Shown in pieces: positions 36,301-51,300 of a stretch of 64,000 bases of DNA. Source of the DNA: Siphonodentalium dalli (taxonomy: Eukaryota > Mollusca > Scaphopoda > Gadilida > Siphonodentaliidae); NCBI GenBank assembly GCA_032622095.1, contig CP136064.1:49050073-49114072 (forward strand), in the 5' to 3' direction. Position numbers and translations under genes: made by a program. Every line of letters begins with the position of its first letter. Position 1 is the first letter of the stretch. The notes under the pieces are model-generated. The model searched no databases, was not told where the DNA came from, and saw only the letters and a program-made list of their open reading frames with translations.

Positions 36301-39300
36301 AATGGCTGTTGTCCACTGGCATGGCTTCGTGTCTGCTCGAGTTGATTTCTTGCGAACCAGCCGACATGTCGTCATGGAATCTTCAGATTTATAATGACTG
36401 GGTACCATTCGCAGCAAATCAGCACTTTCCTATAATCACTTCTATGCGAAAAATGCAGCGAAAGTTCATCCGAAAATGTTCCACTTCTTAGACGATTATT
36501 GTCCCCCCCCCCCCCCTCCGGTCACTTCTTTGCGGCTCCACTTCTTTGGTGATTGATCAAATAATTGAGGGCTCAAAACTAATCTAATTCAGGCCATATT
36601 CCCTACTTCTATGACAAGCCGTTATTATATGGATTTCCTGTCCACACGTGATCTTGATTCGCGAGAAAACGGAACCCAATTAACATTACTAAAGTGTCCG
36701 ATATAGTACCAAGCAATTGTGTTATCACCAGGCATATCTATAGTTCAAATATTGTAGTTATATTTAACTATTATATTTGAATTTGCCAGTGATAAATTCA
36801 CCATTTCCTTGTCAAATTGCTCTCTTCATTTTGCAACCGTCGGCTTATGTTAGTTAATAATGACACAATGATGCCTTTTTAAATGACATTAACGTTAGCT
36901 CTAGATTGCTCCTTTATAATAATAACACATAGACCAATTGAATTTTAATTGACTTCCTTATCATGTGCTATGACGGGTAATCATTCGCACGAATCTAGAC
37001 ATGTTAATTGACTCCTTATCATGTGCTATGACGGGTAATAATTCGCACGGATCGAGACATGTTATTTGACTTCCTTATCGTGTGCTATATATATGACGGG
37101 TAATCATTCGCACGGATCGAGACATGTTATTTGACTTCCTTATCATGTGCTACAAGAAAACTAAGATGCATGCATCAGGTCAGCCATGAACTATTTAGCA
37201 TAGAATAATTCAGTTCGGTTGCAGTTTCACAACGTTACAACTGACATACGATTACACCTTGAATGTGGAAATATGTAAGAGTGAATATTAATGTTCTAAA
37301 TCCCATGTTTCACATTTAGTGGTAATGGGGTCGTACTTTATTAACACGCAAGTAGTGTAATTAAGTACGGGTAATTAGAAGTAACAAATCGTTTAGTTTC
37401 TATCGTATCGGATAAAAGAGGTGAGCAGATTGCCGATGATGAATGCTCTCGTTAGCTGCCAATATAATGTGCATATTTGCCCCGTTACGTTTATACACTG
37501 TAGCATTGGCGGGCCAGAGTGTGTTGACATGTTAAGTGTTTGGTTCATTAATAACAGATCAGCAGGGATTTGTCGTGATAACGTATACGTGGAAATATGC
37601 TACCTAAACGGTTAAATTAACGGTTGATCTATTACACCACCGTGTATACTCGGTTTAAATAGGTATATTATATAGGGACGTGTGCTCAATTTTGGTGCGG
37701 ACCGATGATAAAACAAAATCAGAAGTAAATGTCGGCGGGCGGGAGGGCCATTATTTCAATAATTTTAAAAGAAATTGAACAGTTGCAGCAGCAGCAGCAA
37801 AAAAAGGGTGTACAATTGGCAAATGATGAGGGGCGGCGTGACGTGTAACTAGGATTGAACTTAGATATGCAATTTGGAGATTATTGGATGAGGGATGTTA
37901 TATTAATTATATTAAAGGGACGAGGGGGCTTAGTTGTCGAAAATATTCATATTTGTTCCAAACACCGTAAACAGAAAAATATTAAAAGGCATACATATTG
38001 GTTCAAATATACGATCACTATCGCGTAAACATCATGCTCACATAAAGACCTACTAAATTTTACCTAAACAAGAGTCTGATTGTGTTATAGAAGGCAGCAC
38101 AATGCTACTGGCTAATCACACACAAATGGTATAAACGCTCTTTATTATTTCCAAATAAGGAATTGAGCAACAAAGAACGCTCTTTATGTTTACCATCATA
38201 ATATAAAGAAACACCAAGAAAGTAACTTTTTATGCTTTGTCAAACAATCGTCAAATTTACGACAATAACATACTGTTTATGAGATATTTCTCATTTGTAT
38301 ATTAACAAAGTATGTCTATATTTGAATATTATTTTCGTTTGCAGCGGTTTTTGACAGGTGGAAATATGTTCACAGGATACCCACCAAGGCCTTCCGTACC
38401 TTTAAGGTATACTGCAACTTTGTTTCTTGCCAATAGCAGAATACATAATGCTATTAAGAAGTGACACAAAACACATTTTTTAATTATAAGTATTGAGCAG
38501 TGAGAAATATTTGAGTAGAGGAAACCAGTAACGAAAGGCGATATTAACATGATTTCTGTCAGCGAATAATTGTTTACGTTCCAATGAATATTAAAATGTA
38601 CTGAAAACAAACTGCTAATGGGTGCCAGACTTTCATAAACACAAATTATGTATTAATGGTGTAACGACATATTTCGTTCTTAATTGTCTAAAAAAAATAG
38701 GGGATCGGGATGTTTGGATCTCTAGTTTAACGACATTTTTCGGTCTTTAATAGTTTAATGACATTTTTCGGTCTTTATAATATCTCAAGATATAGGGGGT
38801 ATTTGGATCTCTATAGTTTAACGACATTTTTCGGTCTTTATAGTTTAACGACATTCTCGGTCTTTAATATTTCAAGATATAGGGGCCCTTAGTGGGTATT
38901 TGGATCTCTAGTTTAACGACATTTTTCGGTCTTTGATAGCAAAATGGAAGAAGTACATCTTTGGAAAGATGTGGTGGCCCTAAAAAGGAAAGTTGTTTGG
39001 TGATCTTGAAATGCAGTTTTTATGAACAGTCTTCCTTGATTAAAGTGATGTGAAACACTCCGGCAGACAACGGGCAGAGTGATCAAATAGAAATTAAGAA
39101 TAATCTTTCTCAAAGTAGTTATTTGTTACGAATAGTAATCCAAATGGATGATACACAACGTCATTCTTATATATTAGTTAAATGCAATGACTCTCGATGC
39201 CATCGAGTCGATGGCGAAATCATTTTTGTTTAATTATAGCCGATAGTTGCGCCCCGAATCGAGATGTAAATATTTACAATTTGGAGTAGTTCAGACGATG

Positions 39301-42300
39301 TTCTCTATGAAGTGGGGTGGTAGATTATTTTGGAAATTTTCAGTGATGTTAGTAGAATGATAACATTCCCCAGGTTGGCAAAGTGCCTGAGCACTAACTT
39401 ATCAATTTCTCGCACCCGAAAAAGTCCATAACAAGTCCATAATATGTCTTTAAGCATATATATAAATCTCCGAAAACCAAAATTCTAAAGCATTAAACGA
39501 TTTCTTGAAATACAGTTTTTCTGAACAGTCTTCCTTGATTAAAGTGATGTGAAACACTCCGGCAGACACCGGGCAGAGTGATCAAATAGAAATTAAGAAT
39601 AATCTTTCTCAAAGTAGTTATTCGTTACGAATATTAATCCAAATGGATGATACACAACGTCATTCTTATATATTAGTTAAATGCAATGACTCTCGATGGC
39701 GAAATCATTTTTGTTTAATTATAGCCGATAGTTGCGCCCCGAATCGAGATGTAAATATTTACAATTTGGAGTAGTTCAGACGATGTTCTCTATGAAGTGG
39801 TGTGGTAGATTATTTTGGAAATTTTCAGTGATGTTAGTAGAATGATAACATTCCCCAGGTTGGCAAAGTGCCTGAGCACTAACTTATCAATTTCTCGCAC
39901 CCGAAAAAGTCCATAACAAGTCCATAATATGTCTTTAAGCATATATATATAAATCTCCGAAAACCAAAATTCTAAAGCATTAAACGATTTCTTGAAATAC
40001 AGTTTTTCTGAACAGTCTTCCTTGATTAAAGTGATGTGAAACACTCCGGCAGACACCGGGCAGAGTGATCAAATAGAAATTAAGAATAATCTTTCTCAAA
40101 GTAGTTATTCGTTACGAATATTAATCCAAATGGATGATACACAACGTCATTCTTACATATTAGTTAAATGCAATGACTCTCGATGGCGAAATCATTTTTG
40201 TTTAATTATAGCCGATGGTTGCGCCCCGAATCGAGATGTAAATATTTACAATTTGGAGTAGTTCAGACGATGTTCTCTATGAAGTGGGGTGGTAGATTAT
40301 TTTGGAAATTTTCAGTGATGTTAGTAGAATGATAACATTCCCCAGGTTGGCAAAGTGCCTGAGCACTAACTTATCAATTTCTCGCACCCGAAAAAGTCCA
40401 TAACAAGTCCATAATATGTCTTTAAGCATATATATAAATCTCCGAAAACCAAAATTCTAAAGCATTAAACGATTTCTTGAAATACAGTTTTTCTGAACAG
40501 TCTTCCTTGATTAAAGTGATGTGAAACACTCCGGCAGACACCGGGCAGAGTGATCAAATAGAAATTAAGAATAATCTTTCTCAAAGTAGTTATTCGTTAC
40601 GAATATTAATCCAAATGGATGATACACAACGTCATTCTTATATATTAGTTAAATGCAATGACTCTCGATGGCGAAATCATTTATGTTTAATTATAGCCGA
40701 TAGTTGCGCCCCGAATCGAGATGTAAATATTTACAATTTGGAGTAGTTCAGACGATGTTCTCTATGAAGTGGTGTGGCAGATTTTTTGGGAAATTTTCAG
40801 TGATGTTAGTAGAATGATAAAATTCCCCAGGTTGGCAAAGTGCCTGAGCACTAACTTATCAATTTCTCGCACCCGAAAAAGTCCATAACAAGTCCATAAT
40901 ATGTCTTTAAGCATATATATAAATCTCCGAAAACCAAAATTCTAAAGCATTAAACGATTTCTTGAAATACAGTTTTTCTGAACAGTCTTCCTTGATTAAA
41001 GTGATGTGAAACACTCCGGCAGACACCGGGCAGAGTGATCAAATAGAAATTAAGAATAATCTTTCTCAAAGTAGTTATTCGTTACGAATATTAATCCAAA
41101 TGGATGATACACAACGTCATTCTTATATATTAGTTAAATGCAATGACTCTCGATGGCGAAATCATTTTTGTTTAATTATAGCCGATAGTTGCGCCCCGAA
41201 TCGAGATGTAAATATTTACAATTTGGAGTAGTTCAGACGATGTTCTCTATGAAGTGGTGTGGCAGATTTTTGTGGAAAATTTCAGTGATTTGGCAAAGTC
41301 CCTGAGCACTAACTTATCAATTTCTCGCACCTGAAAAAGTCCATAACAAGTCCATAATATGTCTTTAAGCATATATATAAATCTCCGAAAAACAAAAATT
41401 CTAAAGCATTAAACGATTTGCTATATTTCCAAGGCATATATTTCATCTGATTTAGCGAGAATCCATATATACTTTTTCACGAGAATCCAGGGTAATTTGC
41501 GAGAATATTTACGAGAATCTAGATTTGGATTTTCGCCGAAATATAAGCCCTGATTTCACTCTGAAGTGTGCCTAAATGGCATAAATTGTACCGTGGTTCC
41601 CATGTTCGCCAAAGTGGCATAAATTTATTTCAGGATAATACTAATTTTAGGCATTCATTTATATCACTGATATCAGGACAATAAATAGCCATTTCCATTG
41701 CATGGAACAAAGAGCGTTATTGTTTATTGGTGTTGTTTTTGGAAGTGGTGGTAGTTAAATTTTATACATTTCGACCCCCAATAAGTATTTCCGAACAAAT
41801 GAATTATTAACAAGCGTGACATGACATCATTGACGAAGATAATTAACACCGATCTACAAGCAATTAAAGTCTTAAAATGAGCTAAAATTTTACATTTTCT
41901 TTAAAAAATTTACATTTTTATCTCTCGCGACATAATTGTCACCAATAAAAACAAATTTGATTCATCGTGGAAGTTAGTCGGTGACTATAAATAATGTCAC
42001 CATTCAACTGAATGTTGTTGAGCATATTTCAACCAATTTTGGAAGTTTAAATGAATATTTTCTTCACACGCAAAGTAAAATTGACAAATTTCAGGATTTT
42101 AGCCTGCTTCGTTGGGACCAAAATTTGTTGTGCACACTCAAGAAACGTCTACCGACACTCGCTATGTCAAATCATGCCATGACCATGCTATAAACTAGCT
42201 TGAAATTGGCAAAACAATGAATTTTTTTTTGGTTGAAAAAATTTACATAGAGAACGATTATTTTTCGATAAAAACGAAAATAATGCGAATTTCAGCACTC

Positions 42301-45300
42301 GTCAGAATGGTGCAGAATAACATACGAGTCTTCTTATATGCGAAAATTTGACCTCATTCGATAAATTAGTCTCGTAATTAAGGATATGGAATTCCGTCGC
42401 ACTGTAGTGTTACTGTACATGGCCGACGAAATTTTGAAATGTAAACACGCATCAAACACGCATCAAATTTACCTTTTGTGAGAATAACAAAAGCGCAACC
42501 TTGATCAAAGTAATACAATACACAACAACACATAGAATAAAACTGATATAAACACGGTATAAGTGAGAATAAGACGCGTATTCAGACGTGCAATTTGACA
42601 ACATTTCTTCGCTATAAATATATCTGACCCAGATGCAGCTGTTTTGCGCACGTCACTTTCCATATTTGGAATTTCCATATATGGGACCTGAATACCGATC
42701 AATCCATTGCAAACAAATTACCACGCAATTATCTTAGCATAAAAATATATTGTAATTTATACAACTACGACCCTGGTAACCCTGATAACTAATACAATAT
42801 ACCGGCCAATTCATTTTAAGATCGTTATTTCACTTTGCTTTAGGCATAAATACACTCTTGAACGCACATAAACGACCCATTGGCGTTAAATTAAATATAC
42901 TCGGTATTTATTAATATTAGTTTTTTATTGCTCAGTTTTGAGTTTGACCCTTGACACCTGTCAATATATTTGGGCTGAATTCATATGATGCGGTATTATT
43001 CCTCGAAATAAACAACAAAGCAGTCGTTACTTCGAAATGTCGTTTGGGCTAACATTTACACAAATCCTTCGCGTGTTCTCCTCAATTGGCACGCATGTTC
43101 TGAGCCGACACACAAGTTATCCCAGAAACTCCTGTGAAATAAACAGCCAAGGTTGGCTGAAATGACGGGTAATCATTCGCACGGATCAAGACATGTTATT
43201 TGACTTCCTTATCGTGTGCTATATATATGACGGGTAATCATTCGCACGGATCAAGACATGTTATTTGACTTCCTTATCGTGTGCTATATATATGACGGGT
43301 AATCATTCGCACGGATCGAGACATGTTATTTGACTTCCTTATCATGTGCTATGACGGGAAATCATTCGCACGGATCGAGACATGTTATTTGACTTCCTTA
43401 TCATGTGCTATGACGGGTAATCATTCGCACGGATCGAGACATGTTATTTGACTTCCTTATCATGTGCTATGACGGGTAATCATTCGCACGGATCGAGACA
43501 TGTTATTTGACTTCCTTATCGTGTGCTATGACGGGTAATCATTCGCACGGATCGAGACATGTTATTTGACTTCCTTATCGTGTGCTATATATATGACGGG
43601 TAATCATTCGCACGGATCGAGACATGTTATTTGACTTCCTTATCATGTGCTATGACGGGTAATCATTCGCACGGATCGAGACATGTTATTTGACTTCCTT
43701 ATCATGTGCTATGACGGGTAATCATTCGCACGGATCGAGACATGTTATTTGACTTCCTTATCGTGTGCTATATATATGACGGGTAATCATTCGCACGGAT
43801 CGAGACATGTTATTTGACTTCCTTATCGTGTGCTATATATATGACGGGTAATCATTCGCACGGATCGAGACATGTTATTTGACTTCCTTATCGTGTGCTA
43901 TATATATGACGGGTAATCATTCGCACGGATCGAGACATGTTAATTGACTCCTTATCATGTGCTATATATATGACGGGTAATCATTCGCACGGATCGAGAC
44001 ATGTTAATTGACTCCTTATCATGTGCTATATATATGACGGGTAATCATTCGCACGGATCGAGACATGTTAATTGACTCCTTATCATGTGCTATATATATG
44101 ACGGGTAATCATTCGCACGGATCGAGACATGTTATTTGACTTCCTTATCATGTGCTATGACGGGTAATCATTCACACGGATCGAGACATGTTATTTGACT
44201 TCCTTGTCGTGTGCTATGACGGGTAATCATTCGCACGGATCGAGACATGTTATTTGACTTCCTTGTCGTGTGCTATGACGGGTAATCATTCGCACGGATC
44301 GAGACATGTTATTTGACTTCCTTATCGTGTGCTATGACGGGTAATCATTCGCACGGATCGAGACATGTTATTTGACTTCCTTATCGTGTGCTATGACGGG
44401 TAATCATTCGCACGGATCGAGACATGTTATTTGACTTCCTTATCGTGTGCTATGACGGGTAATCATTCGCACGGATCTAGACATGTTATTTCTTCACAAA
44501 AACAAACATAGTACGAATTTGTGCGACGCTGATTTTGAATGTTTTGTGAAATGTGATTTTGTATTATCGCTCTTTTATCGAATTCACAGAAGAACAATAT
44601 CTATATTCAAATATAATAGTTAAATATACCTGGTTACATAGGGCCATAGGGTCAGTATAGAGTGGATGCATACTGCAGAGGCAAGGTCCTAATATATGCA
44701 CAAATTGTTTTAAATATCCAAACACGAAGCAACCATAGAGTGTATCTACATAAGCTATAATCGTGTTGGTATTTTTAGAATTTCCATTGAAATGATCACG
44801 ATATATTTGATTTTATCATCCTTCCGATTGCATAAAATAACACCATTGTCGTTTCAGGTGAATCAAGTTGGACGAGTCAGACATCATACGGCACCGGAAC
44901 TCAAGGTGGATCGCCGGTAAATTGGCAATATGAGTATCAACAAACAGGAGGACAAACACCGAGTGGCCGGCCTTTATCGGGGCAGTCGAGCAGTAACCAG
45001 GGTTCGCAGTCCCAGAGTGGGCGACCCTCATCAGGCGATTCCACTGCGTGGAAGGAAACGTACGCATGGTCAAGTACTGATGGGGGACAGACGCCAAGCG
45101 GTCGGCCTCTGAGTGGTCAGGGCACATCGTGGCAGTCGAGCAGCTCGCAAGGTGGTCAATCTCAGAGTGGCCGGCCATTGTCTGGCGGCCAAACACCAAG
45201 CGGTCGACCGTTAAGTGGTGGGTCTTCATCGTTGGGACAAACTTCAGGCTCTGGGGGTCAGACAAACTCCGGAGGCCAAGCGCAACAAGGAGGGGCTTCA

Positions 45301-48300
45301 CAACAAGGTAGTTCAACTTCTTGGGGACAATCCACGAACACTGGTAGCCAGACCAATAGCGGATACCCATATAAACCGAACACTGGGGGCTCGACGCAAC
45401 AAGGAGGATCTTCAGATGGAGGGTCTACTCAACAAGGGAGTTCAACGGCTTGGGGACAAACGTCGGGCTCCGGGGGTCAGACAAACACTGGCTATCCATA
45501 TAAACCGAACACTGGAAGCCAAACAGGAGGGTCTACTCAACAAGGGGGTTCAACGTCTTGGGGACAAGCTTCTGGCTCAGGGGGTCAAACAAACAATGGT
45601 TCTCCATATAAACCGAACACCGGAGGCCAAACAGGAGGGTCTACTCAACAAGGAAGTTCAACGTCTTGGGGGCAAACGGCAAACAGTGGTAGTCAGACGA
45701 ACAATGGTTACCCATATAGACCGAACACCGGAGGCCAAACAGGAGGGTCTACTCAACAAGGAAGTTCAACAAACAGCGGTAGTCAGACGAACAATGGTTA
45801 CCCATATAAACCGAACACCGGAGGCCAAACAGGAGGGTCTACTCAACAAGGAAGTTCAACGGCTTGGGGACAAACGTCGGGCTCAGGGGGTCAGACAAAC
45901 ACTGGTTATCCATATAAACCGAACACTGGAAGCCAGCCAGGAGGATCTTCTCAACAAGGAAGTTCAACGTCTTGGGGACAAACGACAAACAGCGGTAGTC
46001 AGACGAACAATGGTTACCCATATAGACCGAACACCGGAGGCCAAACGGGAGGGTCTACTCAACAAGGAAGTTCAACAAACAGCGGTAGTCAGACGAACAA
46101 TGGTTACCCATATAGACCGAACACCGGAGGCCAAACAGGAGGGTCTACTCAACAAGGAAGTTCAACAAACAGCGGTAGTCAGACGAACAATGGTTACCCA
46201 TATAAACCGAACACTGGAAGCCAAACAGGAGGATCTACTCAACAAGGAAGTTCAACGTCTTGGGGGCAGAATACAAACACTGGTGGTCAAACCAATACTG
46301 GATACCCGTATTATCCAAACAATGGAGGCTCAGCCCAGCAAGGTGGATCAACTTCGCAGGGAGGTTCATCTCAACAAGGAGGTTCGACGTCTTGGGGGCA
46401 AAACACAAACACTGGTGGTCAAACCAATACCGGATACCCGTATTATCCAAACAATGGGGGCTCAACCCAGCAAGGTGGATCAACTTCGCAGGGAGGTTCG
46501 ACGTCTCAGGGGCAAAACACAAACACTGGTGTTCAAACCAATACTGGATACCCGTATTATCCAAACAATGGGGGCTCAACCCAGCAAGGTGGATCAACTT
46601 CGCAGGGCGGATCATCAACATGGGGTGGTCAGACAACAAACACGGGAACATACCCCAATAATCCAAACAATCCATATACCCCAAATCTGCCCATCGGAGT
46701 TGAAGTTTTGCCAGGAGGTAATTTCCTAACCATTTGATAATTGAATATTTTTGTATTCCCGTTGCTTTATGTGTAGAGCTGTCCATCTAATAAGTTCAGT
46801 TGTCGTTTGTTTAACCCTTTACCCAACAGAACGGCCTTGTGCCAATGCATTCTCTTATATATGCGAGTCGACCATAGGTAGCCTAGGTTTGTTTAGGCCA
46901 ATGCATTCTCTTATATATGCGAGGCTACCTATGGTCGACTCGCATATATAAGAGAATGCATTGGCACAGGGCATAACTGTAACCATCACAATGTGGTCAA
47001 TGAGCCGGTTCCAATGATATCCATATTTGTATGGTTTTATTGAGACAGACCCAAGATAATTTAGGCTGTTGCAGCTTTATTTTGCCGTTTTTTGGCCGTT
47101 TTTTTGGGTAAAGGGTTAACTCTTTCTTTACTAAATACTCGTCGACGAGTAGTTACTGTAAGAGTGTTCAGACAATAAGATCAACAAGTGGCCATGAACT
47201 TATTATCTGAACAGTTGCCACCAGTTAATAGTAATATGATTTCTTCTGAACTTGTGTTATCTTTTCGTTTGGCTGTCATCTGCTTTTTTCAATGAACACC
47301 CCTCCAAATGAATAATAGACCATACCAATATATACATTTATAACTGGGTGGAAGAATCCATTTAGTAAAGAAATGGTTAACGCACTAGCTAAACACAACA
47401 AAACATGAATCGTTTAGATTGTTCCTAGATCATGCCATTAATCTCTATACTATGTCTAACACCCATAGAGATCATATTCCACCAGTACAAAACCTTGGAA
47501 CTTTTTGAAGTCTTGACAGGGAACCTTATAAAGTCGATTTTGCTTAGCGTCGCTTACAATTATGGAATTTCTCCTCGGTAATTAATTCAAAGTTTATTGC
47601 GATATCGGCTCATCAAGTCAGAGTAAAGCATGCAATTTTGAATTGGGACATTCACCTACAGTGACGTACACCACTAAGGAACAGATAATTACTAAGAACT
47701 GTATTCCCCGCGCTATTTTTCGACTTTATAAGGTTACCGAGGAGAAATTCCATAATTGTAAGCGACGCTAAGCAAAATCGCTCACAAATTCACTTAAATC
47801 GTGAAATTTCGATTTGGGACCTTCACCTACAATGAAGTACATTATTAAGGAACAGATAATAACTAAGAAATATATTCCCCGCGTTATTTTTTCGACTTTA
47901 TAAGGTTGCCTGTCAAAACTTCAAAAAGTTCCAAGGTTTTGTACTGGTGGAATATGATCTCTACGGGCGTTAGCCAGAGTAGAGAGATTCGTGGCACGAT
48001 CTAGATTGTTCCCTGTTGTATCTGGTTATTCTTACAAAACGAAGAATGATTCACTGTATTGTATACGTTTTTAACTGAGAATTGTGGTGCGTGACATTTC
48101 TCCATTCGCAACATTGGATGTGACTAAACCACTCGCTAATAAAAATACACGAGCAGCTCATAATGGCATGGTACTCCAGAATACTGTATATATGGTATAA
48201 CATAAATACACACATGCGAAGGCCATAATGTCTTGCCCAAGCACAGGTCAAATTATTCACGGCAATAACATGCACTGTTGTTGATATTGTTTGCAGCTGG

Positions 48301-51300
48301 ACTGTGTGATAACTGCAAGTGGGTAAATGGCGTAGGATACAACCCCCATCCAGAAAGATGCGACAAGTATGTTATGTGTGACGTCGATGGACCAGAGGGC
48401 GGTCTCAGGGCTGTCGTCATGGCTTGTGGAACTGCTACGTTCTGGAGCCAAGTTAAGCTTGCATGTACCTACCCATACGAAGTACAATGTGCAGCTGGTA
48501 CGTACCTTACTTTAAACTAAACCTACATATAGTGTGTCTGACATTTGCAGAATGGGGTCCCCAGTGGGTGAATTTTATTACGTTATCCCGGACGGTGGGC
48601 TAGCGTCACCAAATTCACCCTCTGACCGGAACCTCTTCTGCTTAGGCATCAACTGCTATGGGAGACCTATGATCAAATTGAAGTTCCGCAGTTGAAGTTG
48701 GTGATGTTCACCATATAGTCACCTCGATTATGCATTTTATCTTCTGCAAATTAGGGGATATAGAAGCTGATAAGAAGGGGAAAAGTAACTAAAAAGAATG
48801 TTAATTTGTGACAAAGGATACTTACCAGAAGATGAGGCCAAAGCAGAATAAGTTTCCAAAGGATGAATTTGGTGATGCTGGCACGATGTGCAGGGTATAT
48901 AGCGTCACTGAATTCATCCTCTGGGGACCTCATCCTGCAAATGTCAGACACTATATTTCCAGGCTTGCTTTAAACATATTTCAACATATTTTATTTGTAA
49001 TATAATACAAAGTGGATTGGGGCACAAGTTCCAGAACTTACATATGTTAACAAAGTGGCAATACGTTGTTTAGTCAATAACCGTCGATGTGTATAGTACT
49101 AAATTGGGTCTGTCCTGTTTGAACGCGACACGCAAAACTAACTAACAATACCAACATCGTTCACTGAATGCTTTAATGGCTCAATCATGAATTAACATGA
49201 AATAAGAGTTTTTTGTTCCTTTTCATTTTTTCATTAATTCTAAACATTAATCCACATGTTTGTGCAGAAATTTGATTGGAAAACATCTCCAAACTTGAAT
49301 TTTTACAAATTTGTCACCTATTGTCACCACAACCAATATACCTTAACCCTTCGCGATGACGGGGGCTGCGCTGGTGTAGCATTAAAGATAATGTGCCAGT
49401 GCATTCTCTGATATATGCGATGCTCCCATAGGGAACCTCGTATATATGCATATCTAAGAGAATGTACTGGCTTACAAGGGCAATGTAAATATTATGAGGC
49501 CAATACATGCTCTTATATATGCGAGGCTCCCCATGGGAGATTCGCATATATAAGAGAATGCACTGGCACAGGGTTTTCGCAAAATATAAGAAAGCTCCAG
49601 TCATCGGAGGGTTAACGAAAGAGACACATAATCTTTAATCTGTTTATCGTTACTTCTTTCCCCAGATCCATGTAGGAACAACGTGCAAGCATATGGTGCT
49701 CCAGATGAGTGTCAGAGGTATTATCAGTGTGCCAGCGGACGAACCTCGGGTACACAGTGTTGTCAGCCAGGATATGGATTCGACGGTCGCAGTGGCCAAT
49801 GTGCCCCCAACCCAAGCTGCCGACAGTCCTGTCTCAGTGACTCTCCACAACTTAATTCAGGTGGCATATGACATACTTTTACTTATATAGCTTTAATATT
49901 ACCACTAATGGGCTTATGTGACCTCATTAACGCCACCGGTGTATACTGTTGTACAATTTTTTGAAATTCGTGGACCTATGGGGATTTTATAAATAGATAA
50001 TTGGGTTTTCCGGTTATTTTGGACGCGTTAAAGTTGTACTGAGACCCCGTGTCCGGTAAAAGTTGTAGTTGGAATGTCCATGTTCGTGAAAGTTCTATTG
50101 ACTATATGCCGATGATTTGAGAAGCTTTATTGTTTAGGATATTGTATGAAGGCTAATATGGCCGTGTCAAATTGAGCTATAGCGATGGAATATCTCGCAG
50201 GACAGCACATTTCGGGTTTACGTGGGGTGTGTATTCGATGGATGTCTTATAGTTGCAGTATGTAACTATTATGACCGCGTTAATTGCGTTCGATGTTTAT
50301 GTATGAACAATGGCTGGGCATGCACACTTGAAGATTTTATAGCGGGAACCCAATTTTTTATCCGCATTTTTAGAAGCTTTCTGGTTTGGTGAATGAAAAA
50401 CCTGCAGTAATAAGCCGTAGTTTTTTGTAATGAAGGATTAGTTGTTTTAACGGAATTCTGAGGCGGTGCATTCATGTAACCAATATATTTTATATTATAA
50501 TTTATATTTATGGCTAATAATATGATCTTGGTGGCGTTACCATTTCTGACTATGGTTTTCTTGTCTACACTACTATGGGATGGCGTTAATTATGTCCAGC
50601 GTCAACATGTACGTTAGTGTACAAAAACAGAGGCAACTCGAGCGCGCTATATTGTCGTATACTCAGGCCCCTGGGAAAAATTACTAAAATACCAATATAG
50701 ACTATACCACTGGTATAGTCTATATTGGAATTTTAGTCATTTCCCCCAGGGGCCTGTGGTCGTATACGATATATATATATATATATATATATATTTACAT
50801 ACTAAGTGTTGTCATCACTAAATCCAGCATTCTGATTGGTCGGCGCCCACGTGGCTAGTTGCAGTTATTTCTCGGTGAATGCGCAACGGCTCATAACACC
50901 AAGCTCATAACACCATCGATACGTCATTGGGTTTGGAAAGACGAACGCGTAATGTTTTGGGCGCATTTGGACTCGCGCAGGATTGACTTAATACATCATC
51001 GGGTTTCAATAGGAAGAGAAATTGTTCCTATTAACTTTTGCCTAGGGTGCTATTGGGTATTTTGGGCTGTTTTTGTCACGATACACTTTTCGATTTAAAT
51101 ACATTTACAAAAGTGGCTTTTTCGCTAAATGTATATAAATATAAGGATTAACTGTCATGTGGACTATTTTATGGAGATGTAACCGTAAGGTAAGTGGTCA
51201 TAACTTGTATGTAAAACCCTTTCTTAAAATTGTTCCATAATAATGTTTTTCACAGTAGTCGAAGGTCCCTACTCGAGATTGCATGATGTATGTGACTTTG

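Noticed and set aside
43163-44490. CRISPR-like regular repeats
   Set aside because: The repeats are directly contiguous with no unique spacers, in a eukaryotic intron. A minisatellite.
46235-46786. 183-codon minus-strand frame over exon 3
   Set aside because: Antisense shadow of the repetitive exon.
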